From contig CM077164.1 in the NCBI GenBank assembly GCA_039583875.1, positions 69,905,628 to 69,969,627 on the forward strand: a stretch of DNA of 64,000 nt, read 5' to 3'. Within the stretch, counting starts at the first letter, position 1. Every line of letters begins with the position of its first letter. Source of the DNA: Platanthera guangdongensis (Eukaryota; Streptophyta; Magnoliopsida; Asparagales; Orchidaceae). The notes below the pieces were generated by a model, which worked only from the letters and a program-made list of their open reading frames with translations, did no database searches and was not told the DNA's origin. The translations under genes and the position numbers were made by a program. This document shows positions 54,500 to 64,000 of this stretch, one piece after another.

Positions 54500-56568
54500 T
54501 ACTTCTTCTTTCTCATCTTTATACCGACCGAGATTTTTGTCTACCTACCGAACCAGAGCGCCATGAGCGTGAAAGAGGTTGTCCGTCCGTACATCTTCCG
54601 GTGGCCGCCGACGGAGCTCCAATGCTCGAAATCGTGAATCGATCGCAGATCCGGAAAACCCTTGTCATGTGCTTCATCATCGTGGTAAAATCTTCCCATT
54701 TCTTGGGTTTTTCTCGTTAGGGTTTTTGGCCCTAACTTCTATCTTGGCTATTTCTTATTAGATTTTGACTCCCCTCATCTTCCTTAGCCCCGATCTATGT
54801 CAAGGAGCGATTTTAAAGAGTTTTTCCGACGAAACCAAGGCAAGTGATGGTTTTCCCTTTTCCCTCTTCTTTCCAATCCTGATGATAACTAGGTAATCTT
54901 CTTGTTCTTCAATCTTTCTGCACTAATGACCTTTCCATTTGTAGATATATTTAATTTTCCTTTGAATCCACTTGTGTTATTAGTTCGTCATGATAATTTA
55001 ATCTTGTAAGTATTGTAGAAATTCAATGAAAATGTTCAATCGATAGTTTTAATCGTTCCTAATTATTATGTAGGATGTGTTAAGAGTTGTTTAGATCCGT
55101 GAAATCTTTCCTAAAAGTTGATCAACCGCATCAATTCTAGAATTGTTTAGTATAATCCGACGTGTCGTTGTTGACTTGAGATGTTTATCGTGATTTTTCT
55201 TCATGGCGATGTCGTAGGGTGAGACAAGTCAGCAGGCCCCGATTGGGTTGTGGTGTGCCTCTGAGCTCTAAACCCGGATCATTACGAGGTTTTCCTTCCG
55301 GGTTTTTCTTTGTTGCGGGTGCTTTTTAGTGGGTAAACCCACCGCCGCAACATTTGATCTCCATTTTAGCACCTTGTGGGGCTCTACCGGGTGTTTGGGC
55401 ATTTGCGGTGTATGGTGGAGTATCCAGTCTCCCCCGTATTTAGACGGATAAATTGTCTTTGGGGTTGTGTCAAGATATTTGACCACGTCGCATGTGTTGT
55501 TTTTTGGTGGAGTTGACCACGGGTGGCTAATAGGGGTTTGTTTCTCTTCGATGGTTTAATCTTGATCTATTCTTCCTTATAGCCTTGTGCGTTTGGGGTA
55601 ATCTTGTTGTATGTGATGCTTCGCGTAAGTTTTTTTTTTCTCTTTTACTTTTGTACTCTACTGATGTACTTGTTTACGTACTTTTCTTTGGTCCTGGGTT
55701 GGTACCCCTTGGCTTTTGTACTTGTGGCTTATTCCTTTTGCCATCTCTTATACTTTCTTGCTGAGTGTTCTGTCTTTGGAATGCCTCAGGTTCAGAGCTA
55801 TAGCTGATTTTTCGGTGCTAGTTTTGGAGTGCTTGGGCGGCAGTGTTGGCCGCTATGTTGCCTCGGCAACGAGGTAGTTTGTTGTCTTGTTTTCTTTGCT
55901 AGTTCAGACATACTGTGTTTTTATGTGGGTTCGTGTCAGTTTGTTGACGTCCCACAGGATTGTTGATTTTTGGATACTTCCAAGCTGCTTCATTTATTTT
56001 TTGTGGATGTGGAGTACTTGCTCTCTATGATGTTTTATGTTACAATTATTTGGTAGTTATTTTCATGTATAAAAGAAAAATTACTATTATTACCGCATGC
56101 ATTGCATAATTTAAAATGTTAAATCACTATATTTAACGACCGTACAAAATAACTTTTATTACTATTATAAATTTAGAACTTTATATCTTGAGGTGTCCTT
56201 TTTGAACCTCTAAACTCTTGTAGGTTGTCAAATCCGATAACAGAAGTATTTTCTGCCATGCATAATTACTTTTCTTGTGGACTAGATGAGCCACTCAACC
56301 GAGGGATACAGCTAACTACTATACTTAAATTGACTTTAACTCTAATTAACTTAAAGAATCTTTCTTCATGGTTAAGTAGGTGTTTTTCCTGAGCGCCCGC
56401 AGTTATCCCCTGCTGATGTGGCATCATGATGCGCATTTTTCCCTTACTCTGATACTACTTTATTGGCGGTGAAAAATGCGGGTTGTGACAATTGCATTCA
56501 CAGTAAAGACATTTGAAGACACAGAATCATCAAGGTCATATTTATAGAGTCGTTTACAATCTTCTATC

Positions 56569-59321
56569 TGTAAGAACCCCCTCCCGGATCCCAAAACACG
56601 GCAAGAAGGGGGTCTTATGCGCAGAACAGCCGCCTTGCGGTAGTATCAGCACACGGGCTAACCTGTACCACAAGACACCTATTCTGCCGGCTACAACCAA
56701 TATCAATATATGCCAACCCAACCAAAACAATAATAAGAGAAGTCAAATCCACACAAACATAATAGTCCAAAGTACATCAAATAAAAAAGCTAAAACATGC
56801 TTCTACAATATCAGAGTACAGCAAATAAATGCCCAATGGGGCTATATCAGAGTCGCTCAACACTCACATCAGTAACCGACGGTAGCGATGACACCGTCAC
56901 TTCAGGCCCTGTCGTCCTGGCCTGGCTATCCTGCTGCATAATCTGCGGCTCCTCTACCTACGGGGTGACCTCCTAAAAAGGAAGACATAGCAACCGTTAG
57001 TCGAAAAGACTAAGTGGCTTCACATCCGCTCCCTCGGCGACTCCTCAGCACCGGGTGGAGAAAGGAACAAGGGTACAATATATAACAAGTAAGGTAACAG
57101 GTATAAGCAGGTGGTAATAGTATAATAAGATTAACAGCAGTATAATCTAGTAGTTCTACAAGAGCTATAACCATCCATCAAGTATAAGTAAATACAGCAT
57201 GAAAGTAACTTAACTTATAAGGATACCCATACAAGCATATAAGTTAAGGATCGGTTTACATAAAGTAACTCATCGTATAGGAGTGCCCATACACACTTAA
57301 ACGATGAGGATCTTGTTTGTACAATGCTATATAATGGTATGTATGCTATGCAATGACTCACCCATGATCACACACATGCAACCGCTATGTCGACACAGAC
57401 TAGTAGTTCCCACTTTTCGAACAGGTAGCTAACATCTCAGGCATCAACCGTCGTGGCCAGGCGGCGACAGTAGAGCGGGTTTCTCTATTACTAAGCGGGC
57501 ATCCACACTGCTTCACTTAGGACTCCATACGCCTCAATTCTAAGAACACAACAGCGGAGCCCCCCCCCCCCCCCCCCCCCCCCCCGCATACTATGGCCCA
57601 GCAGGAGTCTCGGGTATATGTGCACCGAGAACCAAGCCCGGAACTGGCCTTGTGTGACCCGAAAGGAGCCTCGGAAGAAAGCACGAGGACCAAACCCAAC
57701 CGTTCACTTGGCACGGAAGGATCCCCGGGACATGAACACCGAGGACCAAGCCTAACTGCCCAAAGTCTAACTGTCAACTCCCGTCGGTGTGACGACTGGC
57801 GAGCCCGTAGACCTGCCACGTTATCTTTAACCCAGGATTACGACACCGTGTGTCGACTCACACCGCATGCAATTCCATATTTCCATGGCACGGAAGGAGC
57901 CTCGGAGAAAACACAAGGACCAAGCCCAACCATCCACTCGGCACGGAAGGAGCCCTGGGACATGAACACCGAGGACCAAGCCCAACCGTCCGACTTTGGC
58001 TCATCTCATCGCTATCCTAATTAGTGATGGTCAACACCACACTTACATCCTTCCACAATGTTACCCGTAGGGAGACGACACTCTAAGCATTGGACTACTA
58101 AATTCATTCCACTGAACAATTATTTACTTGCCATGAATAAACATCCTACATTTCAATTCCAAATGATTTCAATACAATAATAACATGGTGGGCATTCTTA
58201 ATGGTTTACCAATTTCTATCAAATCATTTCGTTTAAGTACGCTTCGCTTCACAATTCAATTATGTGAGTCCCAATTATTAAACTTCATCATTCATAGTTC
58301 TATGATGGTTAACATAAAAGAGTTCACCAAAACCTCAAGTTAATTTGCAACATTGGCTTCACCGATTCCAAATCCATGTTATACAAACCCAGAAATTCCA
58401 AATACAGAACACTATCAGGACATCAACTTCGAGAGGAGATTCCCAAAGCTACACAAAACCGGTGAAGACGTGTAACCCTCGATGGAAAGGACTTTCCATG
58501 GGTTACAACTTTCATATTCATAGCACAACCCAGATTTGAAAGTATCCCACTTGAAATCGGCTTCAAAGTCCGCTGCGTGCAAAATATAATTTCTGCACGC
58601 TTGGTTTGTCAGCCGTCAAATTCGTTTAGACTTTCCCATGGCTACAAACTTCGCCTGAAGTCGTGCAACTACTCGTTGGAAAGGTATTTTTAAGGACTTC
58701 AACTTTCATGTTTAGTGGAAAGCCTAGATCTGGCCATATCACATCTGAAAATGGCCAAGAAGATCATTGCGCGCAAAACACAGATTCTGCACGCATCTTA
58801 AAGTGGAATGAACGACATGGGTTCATCTTCCTCCTCAAGTCGATCTTCCAAAATTACCTCCAGAAATTCCTCCTCCCTTATTCACCCTCATGAGGCCATT
58901 ACTCTTCACGAAACCGTCCCCCATCTTCTCATAGAAGGTTGGAGAGGTTGAAGACACCACTATCCTTAGAGCACAAGACCTTGAACGGCCTCTTCCTAGA
59001 GAAATCATCATCTCACAAGTCTAGACTCTTTTGAGTCGACATCCCACCTAGATATCTACAGATCTAGCACCAAGGGAGAGGGTAGGAAGCTCACCTCATT
59101 TCCGGCGTTTCCACCATTTTCGGCCATGGACCTTGTAACTCTTCTCGGCGGCATCTTCTCCTTCATGGTGGCGGCGGTTCTTCTCCTCTTGGACTTGCTC
59201 CACCAGTTTCTCCCTCTCTATAGAAGTTCTCTCAGAAAAATGGCTGGAATGAGGAGTGAAAATGGCTAGGTTTTTCACAACCCTTATATGTGAAAAGTGA
59301 TACGGGTAGGGACACGCCCGT
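56569..59321 (-). repeat. LTR F, minus strand, solo or 3' LTR, cut by element D
   Basis: On the minus strand it ends GGGGTTCTTACA (56569). A TATA box, ACATATAAGGG, lies near 59281-59292, and upstream of it GGGCGTGTCCC is seen at the border with element D. No primer site follows the end, so it is a solo LTR or the 3' LTR of an element lying to the right. It contains a run of 36 C (57560-57595), four related units built on GCACGGAAGGAGCC and CACCGAGGACCAAGCCC (57640-57990), and no gene. Confidence 0.6.
57560..57595. repeat. homopolymer of 36 C
   Basis: Unbroken C run inside LTR F, flanked by GCGGAG and GCATAC. It is G36 on the LTR sense strand. Confidence 0.95.
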
Positions 59322-61539
59322 TGTAACACCCTAAAGTCAAGTTGGAGTCAGGCATGGGTGACATGGCCTGGGACACGGGCGTGTCGTGTTTAGGTTGCGC
59401 AGGTGGTCGAGTGGTCGATGAACTTCGGTCGACGAAGTTTTGGGAGGGAACACGCCCGGTGACACGGGCGTGTCAGAGGGCGTGTACCCCCTCCCCGTTC
59501 GATGAAATGCGCTCGACGATCGTCGAGTGTCGAGTGTCGGGCAGGGTACACGGCCTGTGACACAGGTGTGTCACAGGGCGTGTCCCTTGGGGTTCCAGTA
59601 AGGAGTCCGTGTGTTGCGGGACACGGGTGTGTTCAGGTGTACGCGGCTTGGGACATGGGCGTGTCCCCGGGACGTGTGTCTCTCGGGTGAAATTGAGATT
59701 GTGTTGTGTAGGGTACACGGCCACAAACACGGGTGTGTCTGGAGGCGTGTTAGGTGACACGGCCCGTGACACGGGCGTGTCACATGGCCGTGTACTGGTT
59801 GGATTGGAGTCGGTTGACTGCCGCTTAAGTGACACGGCCTGTGACACGGGCGTGTCATAGGGTGTGTCCGGCCGTGTTCAGGGTATTTTTGGGTAAATCC
59901 GAGCCACTCATTTCCCTTATTCTGGATCCAAGGGCTGGGCTCTGTCCAGGTGTTTATTTGGCCGAGAACTGAGAGCAATGCCCCTTTATTTTCCTCTTCT
60001 TCTTCTCCATCTCATTTCAAGAGAGAGAAAGAGAAAGGGAGAGCAAGGGAAGGGAAGGAGAGAGTAAGCCAGCTTCTGGAGGAGCTGCGGAGTGCGGAAC
60101 GAAGATTCGAGAGAGGATTCGTGAAGGCAAAGCCGAGGAGATGACTTCCATCCGGCTACTTCATGGTGCTGAAGCGATCTTCAAGGGTAACGATCTCCTT
60201 CTTTGACATCGAAGTCCTCTATTTATGCATATGCGTGGAATCCTCCACCAAGAGGTGGATCGCGGAAGTGATTCCTTGGTTGAGTTTGCATCTAGATCCG
60301 GAAGTGTGAGTATGGCATAGGCATGCTATGTGAAGCCCATTTGGACGGGTATTCTGGATTGGTGATGATCATGGGTAAACCGGAGAAAACTCCGTGGATT
60401 TGATGTTGTGAAAGGTTTGTTCTTTGATGGCTTGGTTGTGTGGATGAATGAATATTGATTATGGTTGTATGGAGGCTTTGGTTAAGCTCCTGGTTATGAA
60501 AAGAGATCAATTGGTAGCACGCCTGGGGAGCACGAAATAAGGGGAGCGCGAGTTAAACCCGGCCTGTTAGACCACTAGGGTGGGTTGATCTACATAGCTG
60601 AGGGGTCGATTGACGGCAATGCCTGGGGAGCCGAGTTAAACCCGGCTTGCTGTACCACAAGGGTGGGTCGATCAGGAATAGGTGAGGGGTAGATGGGTGG
60701 TAATGCCTGGGGAGCACGGATAAACCCGGCTTGCTACACAACATGATGTGGGTCGATCTGCTCTGGTTGTTTGTGAATGCTGAGAGGTTGTACCTCTGAG
60801 TGGTATGGACGGAATGTCGCCAGCTTGCAAGACTGGTGGACTAGGCTTGACCTGTCCAACCAACAAGTGAAGTACCTCGAATCGGCGGTGTACGACTGGG
60901 ATGCCCACTACTCCAAGAAGGTGCCCTGAGTGCACGGAGCGTCTGGTGGATACCGGCGTTTGTGATGTGATTGTGATTGTTAGTATGAGAAAGCGATTGA
61001 TAGATATGGTGTTTGATGATATGATGATGGCCATGCATACAGGGAAGGAACCACTGCCCCGGGTAAGGGGTGGGGTCGTTATAAGTGGTCAGCGAATGCT
61101 GACCGTTACTTTGTTTTCTGTTTGGTTTGGATGGCCAATTGCAGGTGGTGCTACTTGCATTGAAATGAATGAAATGGAAGGATTGCTGCTAAAGGCCCTT
61201 GAAGGCCGTGCGAATCGTGGTTGGATTTCATGTGTGGCCGGCCTGCATGCCGATGTACAAAAATGTATTTGTGTAAAGAGAAACTTGTAAGGCCTTAAGG
61301 CTAGTGTGTGTGAGTTGGGTACATTCCTGGTGTCGCTATATAAATGTGGAATTTGTATAGGAGTGGACATTCTCTCAGTGAGTTCATGGTAACTGAAAAT
61401 GCTGCGCTAGAATGTTTTGCGATAGGATGCGAGTAGCTTTTGATTTCCACAAGTAATTCCGCCGCTTGTCTGTGACATATGGCGTGGGGCCCCAGTCAGA
61501 CCCACCGTTATATGCCATGTGACGCGTGGGGGCGTTACA
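59322..61539 (+). repeat. element D 5' LTR (2218 bp)
   Basis: TGTAACACCCTA..GGCGTTACA, inserted into LTR F. Palindromes of the ACACGGGCGTGT type run from 59340 to 59870. The 3' part shares with B and C CAGGGAAGGA, AGTGGACATTC and GCGCTAGAATG. Confidence 0.92.
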
Positions 61540-61542
61540 AAG

Positions 61543-61555
61543 TGGTATCAGAGCC
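61543..61555 (+). other. element D primer binding site (initiator Met tRNA)
   Basis: TGGTATCAGAGCC just after the LTR end. Confidence 0.92.
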
Positions 61556-61699
61556 AGGTTTAGATTGTTTGGGAGGAGAGACATAATTGAACTCACGAAT
61601 GTCCACTAGGAATGTATTTCATACACGGGAAGTGCGTGAGTGTGTAGTCAATGTATAAGGGCCATTATGATATGACTGATTAATGGTGTTTTGTACATT

Positions 61700-62883
61700 G
61701 CTAGGTGGCGAGGAGTTGTGTTGGGCATTCGGAGCCCGGCGATCGGATGAGAGTGCAGCACCCGTTGAAGCGCCTACGCCTCCTTCGGCGGAGACCATAC
61801 GGGTGGTGATGGAGACAGTGCTTGCGGTGTTACAGGCACAGCCTATTGGACAGGCAAGGCCTGCAGGAGTACCAGTACAGACTGGTGCACGGCAAGAGCA
61901 TGCTACAACAGTGGTGGAGGTGCAAGCAATAGATGAGTCATTGAAAAGCTTTATGGAATTTCATCCACCTACATTTGGTGGAGCACGTTCTCCAGCGCAG
62001 GTGGAAGATTGGTTGGCTCGAGTAAAGAGGATCCTGACTGCAATCAGGACGGCAGAGGAGCAGAAAGTGATGTTAGCCACTTTTCTGTTCGAAGGAGATG
62101 CGAGACTGTGGTGGGACGAGATGGAGGTGCATCACTTGGCAGGTCGTGGATTAGCGGAGGTTTCAATGGATGAATTCTCCCGATTATTTTTAGCCAAGTA
62201 TGTGCCAGTGTCACAGCGGATTGCAATGGAAAATTAGTTTTAATGCCTGGTGCAGGGTGAGGCAGATATTGATACATACATGCATGGGTTTACTAGACTG
62301 GGGAGATATGCGGGGTCTACCTTCGCGGAGGAAGCGCGAAAGACGAATCGATTTTATAAGGGATTGCGCGACGAGTTGCGGTTGGCACTCCCGAGTTCGG
62401 TAAACCAAGGCTTCCAAGCATTGGTTGATACAGCCCGTGCTTTAGAGAAAGATTTGAAGCGGGTACAAGAGAAAAAGAGACTGGCAGTGGAAAAGCCAGA
62501 GTTTAAAGTACCTCAATCGGAGCAATCAAAGTTTAGAAGATGAGAGAAGAAAAGATTTAGGCCTGCGGAATCAGCTCCGTCGACTGTTTCTTTGGGGGCG
62601 ACTTACGGGCCAGGACGTGTTGATACACGTATATGCTATAAATGCGGGCAGCAAGGACACATAACAAAATTTGTTGGAATGCCCCTGCATGAAGTGAGAA
62701 AAAGACAGGTGCGTCTTATGAAGAAAAAGGTAAAGCAGTGGGTTAATCATTTGCATCTCGGACGCAACCTCGATTGCATAATTTGGAAGTGCAAGAGCCG
62801 CAATGCTCACTTCGTGAAATTCAGCCTCGAGTATTTAATTTGGCTCTTTCGCGAGAAATGCGAAATCGGGAGGCTGAGCGAAA
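61700..62883 (+). pseudogene. element D gag
   Basis: Gag core: FHPPTFGGARSPAQVEDWL, WDEMEVHHLAGRGLAEVSM, FLAKYVPVSQRIAMEN, then TAG at 62235 and a frame change. YMHGFTRLGRYAGSTFAEEA follows on the next frame up to TGA at 62541. A knuckle CYKCGQQGHI near 62635 is broken by a one-base shift before its last Cys. The end (RVFNLALSREMRNREAER in the shifted frame) lines up with the end of Tekay B gag before its intron candidate. The start is uncertain: the open frame begins at 61683. Confidence 0.85.
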
Positions 62884-63108
62884 GTAAGGATAGGGCTTGG
62901 ACATATATGATGACGCAAGAGTAATGTTTCTGATAAGGATAGTTTTGTACATATCATGGTGTATATGTTATATGTCATGATATATATTGAAATGTTGAAA
63001 TGTTGGTGCACACTTGTGATATGGAAGTGATCGTTTGATTGTGATATAGTCCGAATGATGTGTTTGTTTTTTTGATCACTTTCGTTGTGGCTTCTTGGAG
63101 TGAGCCAA
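62884..63108 (+). other. element D spacer after gag, pol deleted
   Basis: Begins with a donor-like GTAAGG one base from the site homologous to the Tekay B intron start. The rest is AT-rich with no protein similarity and leads to the 3' hairpin module. Confidence 0.5.
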
Positions 63109-63144
63109 ATTTCGTGGACGAAATTCTTTGAAGGAGGGGAGGAT
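63109..63144 (+). other. element D hairpin and polypurine tract
   Basis: AAATTTCGTGGACGAAATTC, then TTTGAAGGAGGGGAGGAT before TGTAACACC. The stem is identical to that of Tekay B. Confidence 0.85.
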
Positions 63145-64000
63145 TGTAACACCCTAGAGTCAAGTTGGAGTCAGACATGGGTGACACGGCCTGGGACACG
63201 GGCGTGTCCCAGGGCGTGTCGTGTTTGGGTTGCGCAGGTGGTCGAGTGGTCGGCGAACTTCGGTCGACAAAGTTTTGGGAGGGAACACGCCCGACGACAC
63301 GGGCGTGTCAGAGGGCGTGTCCCCCTCCCTGTTCGATGAAATGCGCTCGACGATCGTCGAGTGTCGAGTGTCGAGTGTCGGGCAGGGTACACGGCCTGTG
63401 ACACGGGCGTGTCACAGGGCGTGTCCCTTGGGGTTCCAGTGAGGAGTCCGTGTGTTGAGGGACACGGGTGTGTTCAGGTGTACACGGCTTGGGACACGGG
63501 CGTGTACCCGGGCCGTGTGTCTCTCGGGTGAAATTGAGATTGTGCTGTGTGGGGTACACGGCCACAGACACTGGGTGTGTCTGGAGGCGTGTAAGGTGAT
63601 ACGGTCCGTGACACGGGCGTGTCACATGGCCGTGTACTGGTTAGATTGGAGTCGGTTGACTGCCGCTTAAGTGACACGGCCTGTGACACGGGCGTGTCAC
63701 AGGGCGTGTCCGGCCGTGTTCAGGGTATTTTTGGCTAAATCCGAGCCACTCATTTCCATTATTCTGGATCCAAGGGCTGGGCTCTGTCCAGGTGTTTATT
63801 TGGCCGAGAACTGAGAGCAATACCCCTTTATTTTCCTCTTCTTCTTCTCCATCTCATTTCAAGAGAGAGAAAGAGAAAGAGAGAGCAAGGGAAGGGAAGG
63901 AGAGAGTAAGACAGCTGCTGGAGGAGCTGCGGAGTGCGGAACGAAGATCCGAGAGCAGATTCGTGAAGGCAAAGCCGAGGCGATGAATTCCATCTGGCTA
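63145..64000 (+). repeat. element D 3' LTR, first 856 bp
   Basis: Closely matches 59322-60170. It has six exact ACACGGGCGTGT cores (63196, 63297, 63400, 63493, 63609, 63685 regions) and two variants. It retains a 12-bp piece lost from the 5' LTR near 59379. Confidence 0.92.

Larger units (their letters stand above)
51330..56490 (+). mobile_element. degenerate Tekay/del-like element E, 3' half
   Basis: RNase H, integrase, polypurine tract and a 3.1 kb 3' LTR. The frame begins in the RT-RNase H connection exactly where the Harbinger ends, so the Harbinger was inserted into this element and the upstream half is off the window to the left. Confidence 0.8.
53436..56490 (+). repeat. element E 3' LTR (about 3055 bp)
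   Basis: Starts TGTAACGCCCCCG; the end GGTTGTGACA is my best estimate because no partner LTR is present. It contains a TACTCGAGTA palindrome array (53860-54420), then the TATA box AGTATAAATACC, then a transcribed-type region with no gene (54500-56490). Confidence 0.65.
59322..64000 (+). mobile_element. gag-only Tekay-type element D, 3' LTR cut by window edge
   Basis: 5' LTR, initiator-Met primer site, gag ending at the gag-protease border, polypurine tract and the first 856 bp of the 3' LTR. All of protease to integrase is missing, so it is a terminal-repeat element with gag only and depends on relatives for movement. Confidence 0.9.

Noticed and set aside
56491..56568. Primer site or gene between LTR E and LTR F
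   Set aside because: The 78 bp show no primer-site sequence or coding frame; treated as short flanking DNA.

Overview
This window looks like repeat-packed, probably heterochromatic plant nuclear DNA. I see no host gene, tRNA or rRNA. Nearly every base can be assigned to LTR retrotransposons (Ty1/copia and Ty3/gypsy) or to one PIF/Harbinger-like DNA transposon, nested in each other. A plant origin is supported by lineages known mainly or only from plants: Athila with a tRNA-Asp type primer site, Tat with a second RNase H, a SIRE-type copia with a coiled-coil gag, and Tekay/del chromoviruses. Almost every coding region carries stops or frameshifts. The best-preserved reading frame is the 999-codon SIRE pol.

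Layout, left to right. 1-3121: 5' end of a minus-strand copia element (copia-1), cut by the window edge. 3122-20572: a minus-strand Tat gypsy element, entered by a minus-strand Athila derivative (7346-16217) with a clean GCTGA target duplication. 20573-23404: a chimeric block made of a second Tat LTR, the start of a Tat gag, a copia pol end and an extra ORF. 23405-39962: a plus-strand Tekay element (Tekay B). Its 5' LTR is cut by the Tat block and its integrase is split by a complete SIRE copia (27816-36838, duplication GGCTT). 39963-43413 and 51046-51329: a minus-strand PIF/Harbinger element holding Tekay C (43414-51045). 51330-56490: the 3' half of a degenerate Tekay-like element E with a 3.1 kb LTR. 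56569-59321: part of a minus-strand LTR (F). 59322-64000: a gag-only Tekay element D, cut by the right window edge.

Read outward to inward, E was hit by the Harbinger, the Harbinger by Tekay C and apparently by Tekay B, Tekay B by the SIRE copia and by the Tat block, and Tat by Athila and apparently by copia-1. The left halves of several hosts therefore lie outside the window.

The most interesting signals are non-coding. (1) At least four LTR families carry dense arrays of family-specific, CG-containing short palindromes upstream of the transcribed part, and in the Tekay LTRs some palindrome arms change together. (2) Tekay B, C and D conserve 14-17 base pairs between U5 and the leader on the other side of the primer site. 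(3) Tekay B has a 76-nt GT-AG intron candidate whose removal would put gag and protease in one frame. (4) The hairpin and polypurine module before the 3' LTR is repeated just after the primer site in Tekay B and C. (5) The Tat primer site matches an internal stretch of tRNA-Phe as I recall it, not a tRNA 3' end.
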